Assembly: GCF_014898055.3 (NCBI RefSeq)
Contig: NW_023604295.1
Location: forward strand, 72,566,301-72,630,300
Reading direction: 5' to 3'
DNA length: 64,000 nt
DNA from: Talpa occidentalis
Lineage: Eukaryota; Chordata; Mammalia; Eulipotyphla; Talpidae
Part shown: positions 1-11,623 of the stretch, in pieces
How the letters are laid out: each line of letters begins with the position of its first letter
Position numbering within the stretch: position 1 is the first letter of the stretch
Position numbers and translations under genes: made by a program
The notes under the pieces: generated by a model
Told to the model about the DNA's origin: nothing
What the model saw: only the letters and a program-made list of their open reading frames with translations
The model's database searches: none

Positions 1-960
1 AAAGATATACAAAGAACTCACACCACTCAACAAAAACAAAGTAAACAATCCAGTCAAGAAATGCACAGAAGAACTTAAAAAACATTTCTCCAAAGAGGAA
101 ATGCAAATGGCCAACAGGCATATGAAAAAATGTTCAACATCCCTTATCATCAGGGAAATGCAAATCAAAACCACATTGGGATACCACCTTACACCAGTGA
201 GAATGGCACATATTAAAAAAAAAAAAAAAAACAGCAACAAAAAATGTTGGTGAGGATGTGGTGAAAAAGGAACTCTCTCCTACATTGCTGGTGGGAGTGC
301 AAACTGGTCAAACCACTATGGAAAGCTGTCTGGAGTTTCCTCAGTCTGCTAAAAATGGAGCTACCATATGACCTGGCAATTCCACTCTTAGGGATCTACC
401 CAAAGGACACAAAACTGATTCAAAAGAACATCTGTACCCCTATGTTTATTGCAGCATTATTTACGATAGGTAAAACCTAGAAACAACCCAAATGTCCAAA
501 AATAGATGACTGGATAAATAAGATATGGTATATATATATACACAATGGAATATTATTCAGCAATCAAAAGAAAATAAACTCATGCCATTCACAGCAACAT
601 GGATGGAGCTAGGCACAATTATGCTTAGTGAAATAAGCCAGAAGGAAAAAGAAAAAATATTGGATGGTTTCAGTTATAGCAGGAATATAGGGGAACAAAA
701 TAAGACATCAATGTAAAAGATAATAACAGTACAAAACACAACAAAGCAAAAACAGACAGTTATAAATCAGAGACATACTGCAGGGGAGGAGGAGGGAAGA
801 GGGATCAGAGGGAGGGAGGGAGGGAGGAGCACATGGGACTGGGGGTGATGGTGCACAGGTGCATTGGTAAAGGAAACTCTATGGGGGCTACACCTGAGGG
901 GGTGGGGGGATGAAAATATTGTTTAAAAATTAACAACGATGTAAAAAAATAAAAAATGTT
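1..960 (+). mobile_element. LINE-1 3' end (ORF2 C-terminus plus 3' UTR)
   Basis: The left edge lies inside an L1 ORF2 reading on the plus strand. The sequence follows the well-known L1 order: the GGGAAATGCAAATCAAAACCACA block (about 150-175), the stretch for [16 protein letters not shown] (about 360-410), then ATWMELG and EISQKEKEK (about 597-655). Frame is lost in places; a TA expansion at about 527-540 shifts it relative to the related copy at 11101-11570. ORF2p is the endonuclease/reverse transcriptase of L1; only its C-terminal tail is here. From about 717 the 3' UTR follows, with a G-rich block at 810-824, and it ends in an A-rich tail near 955. The 5' part and the left TSD lie outside the window. 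It is a dead fragment. Confidence 0.92.
810..824 (+). other. G-quadruplex motif in L1 3' UTR
   Basis: Four GGG runs separated by single A bases (GGGAGGGAGGGAGGG) sit in the L1 3' UTR, with further G5 runs near 840-845 and 898-909. This fits the canonical G3+N1-7 motif. G-rich 3' UTR tracts are a known feature of mammalian L1. Confidence 0.7.
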
Positions 961-2733
961 TATATTGATAAAGGAAATCTTCTGCAGGAAAAAAATAAAA
1001 TCTTAAATATGGAAATATTTCAATGGATAGCTGTTAGTACTCTAGAGGTAGAAATGGCTATTCTTGCTATATCAATGAGAACATAAAGGCCCTGATGGTT
1101 TACCTGGTTTGATCAGTCTCAGTGGGCATGAGCTGAAGGCATTTGGATTTTAACTTTTGTTTTTTGATTCTAAGTCAAGTCTTATCTGCTAAACCAGACT
1201 ACTTCTTTTCATTAATCACACATAAAATGGCACATACTAGATTTTATTCTTTCTAAACTTGTATTCAAAAAAAATAAGCTAATTATTGTTGACTTTCAGG
1301 ATAATGCCACAAGTTTAGATGGAATAGCAATCCCTTTCTAAGAAAAGTATTCAACATCTGAAATGAGACTGCTATTGTGTTATTTGCCTATCAACTGCTT
1401 TCCTCATGATTCATATTACCATAAATCACATGATGAGGTAAAAATGGGTAATCTAGTATGTTCAAGTGAGTTTTTATATTATTATCCTTACATGTACTCT
1501 GTTCTAGGGAACCTGGAACATGAACATAAACATGTTAAAGCTGAAAAATAGTTTCTGATCTTTGAAGAAATGTATTCATTTTACTGTGACATAATTCAGA
1601 ATACAACATAATTTTATCATTGCTTGACTTCATAGTCATATCTATGAAAATGTAAAATTGTTTCATAGTAAATAGAAGAGTTGTGAATTTCCTTGATATT
1701 TTTGAAATACTCAGGAAGTGTCATACAATTCACACCACTTTATTCTCAATTATTCAGAGTAATAGAAAATAAGTATGGAATGACATTTCTCACATCAGAG
1801 CTAGCTGACATAATATACAATTAGGCTTGATTCATAGCATTTATTAAAATTTCCATTTAATTGCTAATTAGTCTGTATAGATTTGTAAATGTAGGAACTG
1901 GCACTTGTATAATTCTTTATTCCTAATGCTTAGCACAGCAGAGAGCATTGAAATTTCTGTAGAGTAAAATCACAGTGATTCTTCATTATGCCCTGTGGTA
2001 GTCATGAAAATAATTATGGACTCACTAGTCCATTTATTTTCTTAGCATTCTTTGTCTTGCCCTTACTTCATCTCTGCTCCCCTCAACGTGATGTGGGAAA
2101 AAATTATAGAATGTTAAAGGTTGAAGCATAATAAGTCAATCTCCTTGCTTGACATAGAAGATCAGTATTTATTCAGAGAAACTATTTTCTATATACTGTA
2201 CTTTCACACATTAAAGTCATCAACAGAATTTCAACTGAAATTAATCCTGATTGCATTTTAAGGTTGCTATCATTAATCAATTGCTTGATTTATTTTCTCT
2301 TTGATCTTCATTTTGGACAAAGAGCAAAACTGAGAATATTTATCAGTCAAGTACACTTTTAAACTTTTCATTTTTTCTTCTTTTGTCCCCCCTCCTCTTA
2401 TTGAAATTTCAAAATAATTTGAGAACTAAATTCTACTATCTCACACTTCCAGCTTAAGATCTTTGATTCATCAAGGAATAAGGACTAAACTCCCAATATA
2501 GCTAAATATTACAACAAAAATGTCTAAGAATTGAACAGTTTTGGCTCAATAGCAACTGGGAAATATTTCAGATGATTTAACCATTCTTGTTAGCATAGCT
2601 GAAAATTAAATGGGATAAAGACTATGTGCTTTACAGGCTGAAACAACAAGGTGGTTGATGTGACTCTAATCTCACTATTTACTATTTTGAGTAAATTATT
2701 TATTCTTTGTGTGAAATGTTCTGTTTACTCATT
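961..2733. other. AT-rich single-copy DNA with faint ancient repeats
   Basis: No gene is visible; the 62-codon frame at 1363-1551 has no coding features. A weak L2-like 3' piece may lie at about 1890-1960 (TTATTCCTAATGCTTAGCACAG resembles the L2 motif around 'cctagcacagtgcc'). A CR1/L3-like piece may lie at about 2095-2260 (rna-like phrase ATAGAATGTTAAAGGTTGAAG). Both are guesses from short matches. Confidence 0.5.
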
Positions 2734-3060
2734 AAGAAGTAAGGGGAGGGCCTCCCCTGTGGCGCAGCAGTTGAGCACTGGGTTGCGAAGCTGCTGGCAG
2801 CCTCCGCGGCAAAGGTTTGATTCCCGGCTGCTTCCCGGCCACTGGAGGAGGGTCCCACATGGCGCGCAGACCTCTCCTGCCGCCCGCTGCTCCCCTCAGC
2901 AGTGTACTTCGGTCCTTCTGCCTGCTCTGATCCCTGCTCTGGCTCTGGTGAATTCTCTCACCCTCCGTGCTTCTGACTGTACCCAGTGCTTGTATAAATA
3001 AATCTTAAAAAAAAAAAAAAAGTTAATGTTTCCATTTAAAAAAAAAAAAGAAGTAAGGGG
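2734..3060 (+). mobile_element. tRNA-headed SINE, type I, with 13-bp TSD
   Basis: The body is 2747-3047, flanked by AAGAAGTAAGGGG at 2734-2746 and 3048-3060. The head carries an A-box-like TGGCGCAGCAGTTGAG and a B-box-like GGTTTGATTCCC. The tail part has the type I mark CTGACTGTACCCAGTGC, then TATAAATAAATCTT and poly(A). The tail is split: A15 (3007-3021), a 16-nt unique segment (3022-3037) ending in TTT, then a second A run that reaches the TSD. It is non-coding; the long frame across it is incidental. Confidence 0.95.
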
Positions 3061-4025
3061 AAACAATATCATTTTTGTTATAGAACTATTATGATACTTC
3101 AGTAGTACAGATTATGTAAAACCTTCAGTATACTATGTAAGTGAGGAAGTGCATCACACTCTGTTGGGGTGAAGTAAGAAAATTCTGTATGAATCAGTGG
3201 TATTTAGGTAGGCACTGAATAACTGTAGAATTTTCACAGATGAACACAGTATGGCTATGTGAACAGAGTTGTAATAAATGGATTTTATGCAAGAAAACAA
3301 CAAATAATGCAATGCATTTTGACAACAGCATTCAGCTCATATATACGGAGAATATGAATGAAAAGCTAGGTTTTCTGGAAAAATACATTTGAATTTTTTT
3401 ATCAAATTAAGAATTTGATCTTAATTCAGTAGATCTTATCTCTTTTTTTAAAATTGTAAAGTGATAAAATGTACAAACACATTTTTCCAAATATCCAGTG
3501 ACTTAAATATTCAGTTTCCATGGAGATGAAGGAGTAAAAAATCTGAACAGGGTTACTGAAATTGGTGGCATAAAAGTACAGCAGTTAAGTTCAAGAGAAG
3601 AAAACACAGGTTATTAAACAGATCAGGAGCTATGAGAAACAAAGTATAATTATCTGCAAAGTATATGCATTTCAACCCAAAAGACAAAGGTATCCTGCTT
3701 TTGAATTTTTTGTTTTAATTTCATAATAAGTCATGGAGACATAGAGGGATAGAACTTTCACAGAAAATAATAGCACATGCTCCACTTGAATATTATAATA
3801 TTATATAACTGAATATTTACAATAATAATAATAATAATAATGTCAACTTCTTTTGAAAATAAGAATAAAATATTGGTTTAAATATCTATTATTTTTAATT
3901 GATATTCCTATTTTTGAGTGTTCATAAATTTGTTCTTAGCAACAAAATGATAGGGGCAGTATGATAACATTTTAATGGTACATTTTCTTGGTAGACATTA
4001 AGCATTTCAATATAACTCAAGGAAA
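3061..4025. other. AT-rich single-copy DNA with (TAA)n microsatellite
   Basis: No gene or clear interspersed repeat is visible. A (AAT)n tract of about seven units lies at 3821-3841. Confidence 0.6.
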
Positions 4026-4368
4026 AAAAAAATAGAAGCATGGGGCTCCCCTGGTGGCACTGGAGATTGAGCACAGTGCTATGATGCTGTCGGCAGTCTC
4101 TGCAGCACCGGTTCAATCCCAGCCAGCCAGCGAGGGTCCCACATGGAGCAGCAGACCTCTCCTGTCTTGCCTGCTGCTCCCCTCAGCAGTGTGTTTCGTC
4201 AGTCTGCCTGTTCTGTTCCCTGTTCTGTCTCTGGTGAATCCTTTTACCCTCCTGTACATCTGGTCTGTACCCCAGATCTTGTATAAATAAATTTAAATAA
4301 ATAAATAAATGAATGAATAAATAAATGAATGAATAAATAAATGCATCTTTAAAAAAATAGAAGCATGG
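4026..4368 (+). mobile_element. tRNA-headed SINE, type II, with 18-bp TSD
   Basis: The body is 4044-4350, flanked by AAAAAAATAGAAGCATGG at 4026-4043 and 4351-4368. It opens with GGCTCCCCTGGTGGC, has a B-box-like GGTTCAATCCC, and carries the type II mark TCTGGTCTGTACCCC. The tail has grown into a mixed (AAAT)n/(GAAT)n microsatellite at about 4283-4345 and ends in ATCTTT plus A7. Confidence 0.95.
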
Positions 4369-5409
4369 AGACTACTGAGGACAAATTTTTCCATTCCTCA
4401 TCTAATCCCTATGGATTGTTTCTTTGTGAGAATAGTTTAATAACATTCTAATAGTGCTTATCTCAAGCAAGTCCCATATTTTACATGATACACATTTCTG
4501 TTCATAACAGTTAAGTTGAAAATAAACTTCAAAAATAATCAGAACTTCATTATAATATTATTATTTACTTACATAGAGAGATGATGTCAAAAGAACAAGC
4601 CAATGATCATTATTTCAGCTGTATGAGTTCTTGTTTAGTGACACATGTCCTCTGCCCCTGTCTGTAGGCTACATGATGTGTGAATTGATTTACTCTCTCT
4701 CAATGATGAAGTCTGCATGCCCTGCTAATATATCATTTAAAACAATATTTTTGGATGCAATGTATATGTTAGAAGCAGGACAATAACAGGGACCAAAGAA
4801 ACACGAGCTTCTTAAATGTAGGTTTGTTTCAAATTACGTGATGTGAAAAATATTTTCTTCAGGTTGTTTTAAATGCAATTTGAGTGTTTCTTTTAAGTAT
4901 GCTGCTGACCACAATTTATGAAAAAAGGACGGGATCTATGATATTATAGGAAGGGGTTAAAGAAGAATTACCAAATGGATTCCTAAAGAGGCTATCTTCA
5001 CCTCAGCTCAGTAAACATGACTGCTGTCTGGGGCAGAGATTTATTTTATTTTTCTTCTGGCTCTCTCTGTCAGTGGGGAAAGCTAAGTAACATTGCTGTC
5101 TTTCATTCATTTGTATCATAAACAATCACTCTGCTTGTCTATTTTTCTCTCTCTTAGATTAATAGTTGCTAATTATGATTCCTCTCCCCTGCACTGCTAT
5201 TGTGTACACATTTTCTAATTCACTTTATTACACCAGCGAATATGTATAATTATGGTTATAAGTTACCCATCTCTCTTTCCAAGGACAGTGAACAATGTAA
5301 TATTATGAAAAACTGGAATGGGTGAGGGTGTGTGCGTGTGTGAGAAAGAGAAAGAGAACAAACATCTTCCATAAATTAAAAAATAAAACAAAACAATAAA
5401 ACAAAAACA
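4369..5409. other. Single-copy AT-rich DNA
   Basis: No gene and no recognisable repeat. Short CT-rich patches occur at 5060-5070 and 5140-5160, and a short GT stretch at about 5328-5342. Confidence 0.5.
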
Positions 5410-5610
5410 GGCCTCCCCTGGTGGCGTAGGCGGTTGAGCGCCGTGCTGTGAAGCTGGCTGCAGCCTCTACAACGCCAGTTCAACCCTGGCCGGCCAGCAG
5501 TGTATTTCGTCAGTCTGCCTGTTCTGTTCCCCACTCTGTCTCTGGTGAATCCTCTCACCCTCCTGCACATCCCAGTTGTTGTATAAATAAATAAATAAAT
5601 ATTAAAAAAA
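5410..5610 (+). mobile_element. SINE with internal deletion
   Basis: It starts with GGCCTCCCCTGGTGGCG and has the tRNA-like head with B-box-like AGTTCAACCC. It jumps at about 5497 from the end of the head straight into AGCAGTGTATTTCGTCAG, so roughly 55-65 nt of the usual middle are missing. It ends in (TAAA)n and A7. I see no clear TSD. It is closest to type II. Confidence 0.9.
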
Positions 5611-7139
5611 CTGCATGCATAGATAAAACATTAATATATGAATGTAATCCATTTACATTTTTATTTTTTCTAATATAAAAGAATAAAACAAATAGGTTAA
5701 AACAAAAATAATCCTGATCTTATAGAAACACTTTATCTGCCACTGACTAAGCATATCAACTGAAGCAAAAATTTCTTCTCCAGGTTGCTAGTAAATCCAA
5801 ACTCTTCATTCTACTTAGACACTTGAATACTTCATATTCCACAGTTAGTGGCAGGCTAAGTCACAAAGATATATTAACTAAAATTCACAATATGTTGCAG
5901 GATTTGGTTATGTTCAGTGTGAGTTTGTCATGGGTAATAGAAAGGATTTGGACAATTTATGGTGAAGGACTAGTCACCCTCAAGGGCAACAATGACAGAA
6001 AACAGAGGTGATGCCCTGAAGATGCCCATTTGCTTGTCCCCAAAATGCTTTTGTAGTTCAGGTAGTTCAAAAATAATACAATGACTAGAAGTCAGAAAAA
6101 AATTAAACATAAGAAAGACCATACTTTAATTTTGTGCTTCTTCTCAATATTTTTTAAGCAAACTAGAGAAAGGCACATATCTCAGGTCACAGCCCTATGC
6201 ATTTAGGGGGACAAGGCTTTCCTAGGATTTCTTTTTTCTTTCCTTCCTCTCATTTATAAGAAATGTACTATGAAACCACCAAACCCAATATCAGCAGCTG
6301 ATATCAGAGCTTTGCCAGTAAGGCTTCTGATTTGTGAACGCCTCCTTTCAATGTAAATCCTCATGACTATAATGCTTGACATGGCTTAGTCAGAAAATTG
6401 CTTCACTTAATTCTTAACCTTTTATATATCTATTAGCAATTAGCATGCAACAGTTTGTTAAGGTTAATGATTCTACCTTAGACAATAAAAATGTAGTACT
6501 TAGGTACTATTGAAACTATTTATAATCTTTGCTTATAATGCCTAGATCATAATTGCTATTCAATTATCATCTTCTAAGTAAACGATATAAATGTATCTTT
6601 TGATGAAGCCAATTATTTAGAAAGTATTCTATATATCTAATATTCACCACATAGGGTAACAGGAACTGCTGTTATAGTCACACATTAGAGCCACTTTCTT
6701 AGGCAAAAAAGATTTAGAGGCAAAGACAATTAAAAAAAAAACATAAAATATATATGCAAGTGATATTTAGGTAATTATGTAACATATCTATTATATAATA
6801 TGTAATAAAACATCATCCACATATATATACAATCTAGCCTATACATGTGAATTAATGCTATAAGAACATGATATATATTTATATCCATATTTAACTGACA
6901 TACAAGTATGTGCACAAATTTATTTCTCAATAACTGAAACCAAACCTAGTTTTGCAATGAGAATTTCTGACTAATTATATTAATGGTGTAACATTCTATT
7001 CGTAGCAGGTATGCAATAAATAATATAAATGTGTATCTTTTTAAAAAAATAATTTTCTAATTGTGCATATCATCTGGAATTAATTGAGGGACACTTTATT
7101 GTATATTTTCTCTGCTTACATATATTCACTGAGTGCACA
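5611..7139. other. AT-rich single-copy DNA
   Basis: No gene is seen; the frame at 5823-6011 lacks any recognisable domain. Very AT-rich runs such as the TATATA stretches near 6780-6900 dominate. Confidence 0.5.
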
Positions 7140-7680
7140 ATATGTGTTTTGTACTTGACCAAATAATATTTATACTCACAACACTCTCTATTGGTTTTCT
7201 ATTGCTGAGAAACTGTTTACCACAGACTCTTTTACTTAATACAACAACATTTTGTCTCAGTTATGGTGTTTCATCTGTCTGGGTTCTGCTTAACTGGGTC
7301 CTCTGCTTGGGTTCTCTGAAAACTATAATCAAGAGGATTATGAGACTGTGTACTCATTGGGAGGCTAATTGGAGAGAAGTCAGCATCCAAGCTCACTCAT
7401 TTTATTGGCAGAATTCATCTCCAAGCAGTCCTGGGACTGAATAGCCTCACTTCATGCTAGTTAGTGGGTGGAAGCTGCTATCAATTTCTAGAGAACTCAG
7501 CTCCTAAAAGTCACCCTTGTCCTTTCCAAACTCACACCAAAGCACCCATAAACCTCCACCATCATCCATTAAGAGATGACATAATGGAATTACATAAAAT
7601 GCTCACATTCTGCTTACTCTAGAGACAAATCAGACTGGAAGATGCAGACGGTTCAGTTAATCCTTCTTAATGAATATCCC
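7140..7680 (-). mobile_element. Ancient MaLR-type LTR, minus strand
   Basis: The plus strand reads TTCTATTGCTGAGAAACTGTTTACCACAGACT and later TTAACTGGGTCCTCTGCTTGG and GGCAGAATTCATCTCC. I recognise these as the reverse of the MaLR-like 3' end (its sense form ends with a motif like 'ttaagccactaagtttgtgg ... cagcaatag'). It is highly diverged, edges are approximate, and it is non-coding. The subfamily is not assigned. Confidence 0.65.
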
Positions 7681-8019
7681 TGCACTAAACAAAAATCATC
7701 AGCTGGATTGAGGATCACTTGATAGTTGTTTCAAAGCTTGTCAATTGGTTCCCTTTCCATAAGTTTAGGAGTTCACATTGGACATGGGTCAGCAATATCC
7801 CTTCCTAGAAAGAAAATAGAAAAAAAAGACATGCATTTTTGTAATAAAATTCACATTAGTTGATCATGACAGGATTAGCAATGACAATGAAATAGCAAAG
7901 TAGGTTATTAAACACACAGATATGTTCAGGTTGATGATGTAATATTTTAAAAAAGAACAGTAACATGGCATGGAAAATTTAAATTCTAATCATACAGATA
8001 GCATTTATTTTTAATTGAT
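7681..8019. other. Single-copy DNA
   Basis: Nothing recognisable was seen in this stretch. Confidence 0.4.
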
Positions 8020-8170
8020 TTAGGGTAAATTACTTAACTTCTCTCTGTTTTATGTTTCCTTATTGGTAGAAGTGATATAATACTATGATTTCCTAGATTT
8101 TTCTGTTAGCATGAAATAATTTAATATGAAAGCACTTTATACATAGCACTTTAAAATGATTATCAGTAGA
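8020..8170 (+). mobile_element. MIR fragment
   Basis: GGTAAATTACTTAACTTCTC, then TTTCCTTATTGGTAGAAGTGATAATA-like sequence, and AAAGCACTTTATACATAGCAC follow the MIR core and 3' order (consensus phrases 'aagttacttaacctctctg', 'tcatctgtaaaatggg', 'agcgcttagaacag'). Confidence 0.7.
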
Positions 8171-10784
8171 TGCTGCATATTTTTACCCAAGTACTTTCAT
8201 AATTTTATATCAAATGCCAAAATCTAGGGGGTATACTTATATTTTAAAACTTTGACCTTAATGTATACATTTATTATATCTAGATTTTTAACTATATACT
8301 GAACATTAGAGATGAATAGGCTATATTGCATTGTACGCTATTTTATACAGAAAATGTAGGTCATAATGCTAAAGGCATCACAAGTCATTCTTAAAATGGG
8401 CCTTTCCCCTCATTTAACTTAATGGGAAGATTACGACTTTTTACTTTCCAGGTGTGATTTGATGCCTTCAGACATCTTTCTGTTCACATTCCAATTAAAT
8501 TAAATTGTTCCTATGAATACAATTAACTCATTTGGTTTATAGCAAGGAACGCATTATTATATAGACAAGCAAAGGATCCAGGTTCTTTTTTCCTATGCCT
8601 GATTTCTTTCTACTTTCCAAATGTTAATCTCAGTAAGCATGGATAGCCATTTATTTCCTTAGGAAAAGTTTATTTCCAAGGCTATCAACTTGCACCTTGC
8701 AGAGCTTCAAGCAGAGCATGAAGAATGAAATGGTTAAATGCATTAGAATAAGTTCTTCTCCACAAGTGAAAGAAAGGATGAAAAGAGTGCAAAATGAATA
8801 AGTAAGGGGAATAGAAGGATGAAACTGATAAAGCTTCCTTCTCAAGACAGGAACTGGTAGAAACATTAAAATGGAGGATTAAGGTGCTTTGCCCAGATTC
8901 ACACAGCAAACAAGTAATAAACAGTCCTGACAATTCTTAACCCTTATCTGTGATCTAAGAATAAAACAGCATTCTCTCGGTGTACACATGACCATCATCA
9001 CACTGTTTTGTAAAGCAGAACAGGAAATTTTATGAGTAAACAGTGAGAAATAACTTCTCTTTTTGCCCTGTGTGAGCCCCCATGGAGTACACATTAATAC
9101 CACATACCACTTTTTATTCATAGAAAATTTATAAATCACACCACCCAGACACAGAGGAAGCTATATGTTTCAGACCCTCTAATGTCAAGTTACAATATAT
9201 AATGTATATAAATTGCAAGAATTTTGTTTGATTTCTATTTGAGTAACACATTTAATAGTTAAGAACTACTGACATTCTAAAAAAATATATTGCTATTATT
9301 TCTATTCAAGATAAATTGTTTAAGATTTTTATGTTTTACACTATTGCTCAAAGAAATAAAGCAGAGAATATTATATATAAAGAGATAAAAATGTAATTCA
9401 GTTTAAAAAAACAAATAAATCTCTTTGAGTACCACAAACACAAAATACCATCAATATTAAAAATTAAAGTGGGTGAGCAGGGCTGAAATCCTTTGCTTGC
9501 TTGGTTCTGGTCTGAAAGCCTGCAGAAATGGCTGAGCCTAATCTCCTCCAGAATAATGGGATAACAGAATTGTTCCAAAATGTCAATTTCAACTGACATG
9601 TTGCTAGAAACCAAGGACTGAGTTAGGACTCTCCAGATTCAAAGAAGAAAACAAAGTAAAAACAAAAATACCTTGCCACCACTTCTGTGGCTACATTTTC
9701 TATGAAACTGAAGACCTTGGGGTAGAAGGCGACACATGGACTCAACTGACCCAACCATCAAATGCTTCTGTCACCATTGATTGTTTCTATTTCACTTGCA
9801 ATCATACATTTGTTAATTTATTCTCAAGAGAAATTGTTTACTCCTTTAAATTTTAGTTTCTCCTAAATGTTGTTCATTCCAAAATTTTGTCACCTTTCCC
9901 AATTTTTTTTTTCTAAAATCCATTCAGTATGGTATTCTAGGCACTTCTAACTCAATGTCTGTAAAGTAGAACTAGAGAACAGATGATGACAGTGTTCAAA
10001 CTCTTGGATTAAAAATTATTCTCCATGAGAAAATGTCAAGCAATGATGCAGATTTTTAATCAACACCCTTTGAAGACTCATCAAGCTAGCCTGTCACACA
10101 AGCTGACAGATTTCTAGCTAAAATTTAAATTGGTTTTATTTTTTTAATTTAATTTTTAATATTTTTGCTGGAGAGGAATGACTTTATAACAATGGAGGTA
10201 GTTGAGAATCAGTGACGTAAACAATTCTTATGTGAAACTCTAGGTCAAATATGAGGAAACAATTTTAGGATGCACACTTATTGGGATGGACTTAAGAGGA
10301 TTGATAATATGTGATTGGGAAACTTGTTATCCCTGAAAAAGGCAAATATTTGAAATTGTTTATTGTTTGTAAGCCCCTATCTACATAGTATATTCCACAT
10401 TGAAATCTGCTTGACTTTGATTGATAGCCATCAAGTAATATCCTATTAAATTTGGGGATTATTTTTTTGTCTTTGTTAAAGTTCTTGATTGAGAAAACAC
10501 ATCCCTGACTTACTTATATGACCATAAGTTTACAATATTTTTTTCTCATAATTTTTTATTATGCTCTATATCTGTATATTTAACTAGTTTCCATTTTCAT
10601 TTCCAATCTTGTGCATTTTTTACTTTCTTCCTTTTTGGTCCACAACCAAGTTTATTTTTACTTTTTTATTAATATTACAGATTTTGGTGACTTTTACATC
10701 TCCTCAAATGATCTTTCAATTGTTTTTTTTTTTTTTTTCTGGCCCAATTCTCTTCTGTCTCCTCCAGCAGCTCAACTTCATTAG
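8171..10784. other. AT-rich DNA with one possible MIR-class piece
   Basis: No gene. At about 8875-8960 the sequence TTGCCCAGATTCACACAGCAAACAAGTAA resembles the ancient 'cttgcccaaggtcacacagctagtaag' motif of MIR-class repeats. The rest is unassigned. A T17 run at 10722-10738 precedes the L1 insertion and could be an old poly(A) tail on the minus strand. Confidence 0.5.
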
Positions 10785-11586
10785 AAGTTATACGGAATAT
10801 TAACATAGGGGTTCTGGTGCCCTTTTGAATTAACCTTTCTGTGTCCTTTGGGTAAATACCTAGGAGTGGAATTGCTGGATCATATGGAAGCTCCATCTTT
10901 AGCAGACAGAGGAATCTCCACACAGCTCTCCATAGTGGTTGGACCAGTTTGCACTCCCCTAGCAGTGCAGGAGAGTTCCTTTTTCTTCATATCCTCGCCA
11001 ACATTTGTTGTTGCTAGTTTTTTTAATATGTGCCATTCTCACTGGTGTAACATGGTATTTCATTGTAGTTTTGATTTGCATTTCCCTGATTTCAAGTGAT
11101 AGCAGTACCATTTACAATAGGTAAGCTATGGAAACAACCCAAATGTGCAAAAATAGATGACTGGATCAAGAACATGTGGTACATATACACAATGGAATAT
11201 TACTCAGCAAGCAAGAAAGATAAACCCATGCAATTTGCAGCAACATGGATGGAGCTGGAAGAGATCATGCTCAATGAAATAAGCCAGAAAGAAAAAGAAA
11301 AATACTGCATGGTCTCACTCATAGCAGGAATTTAGAAAACCTAAATAAGGGACCAGGAAAAAAAACTAATTATAATAAATTAAAAATCAAAATCAACAAG
11401 AAACTATAAACCAGAAACACACTATGGGGGTAGGGAAAAGGGAGTAGGATCAAAGCAAGGGGGGTGGGAATTGCATGGGGACTATAACCAAGTTGAAAAT
11501 GAACACATTGTGCAAAAATGAAAAATGATGTAAAAATATATAAAATAAAATTTTAAAAATGTAAAAAAAAAGTTATAATGAATATT
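10785..11586 (+). mobile_element. L1 insertion with 5' inversion (twin priming) and 17-bp TSD
   Basis: TSD AAGTTATACGGAATATT (10785-10801) matches AAGTTATAATGAATATT (11570-11586) at 15 of 17 bases. From 10802 to about 11100 the element is reversed: read on the minus strand it gives ORF2 sequence including [19 protein letters not shown]. From 11101 it resumes on the plus strand with CAGTACCATTTACAATAGG, then MWYIYTMEYYSASKK, ATWMELEEIMLNEISQKEK and the 3' UTR, ending in an A-rich tail at about 11569. Against the L1 at 1-960, the reversed part covers about 148-447 and the forward part starts near 452, so the two halves are almost contiguous in L1. This fits one retrotransposition event with inversion. 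Confidence 0.93.
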
Positions 11587-11623
11587 TCATGATTCTTTTC
11601 TTTCTGGCTAATCATCTCTGGTT

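Noticed and set aside
1..960. Potentially active L1
   Set aside because: Only the ORF2 tail is in the window and its frame is broken by an expanded TA run.
2747..3020. CpG island or promoter, from local GC rise
   Set aside because: Local GC peaks coincide with SINE copies throughout the window; none is free of SINE and rich in CpG.
4283..4345. CRISPR-like or other regular array from the (AAAT)/(GAAT) repeats
   Set aside because: It is the SINE tail grown into a microsatellite; no spacers of unique sequence. No CRISPR, operon or other prokaryotic feature occurs in the window.
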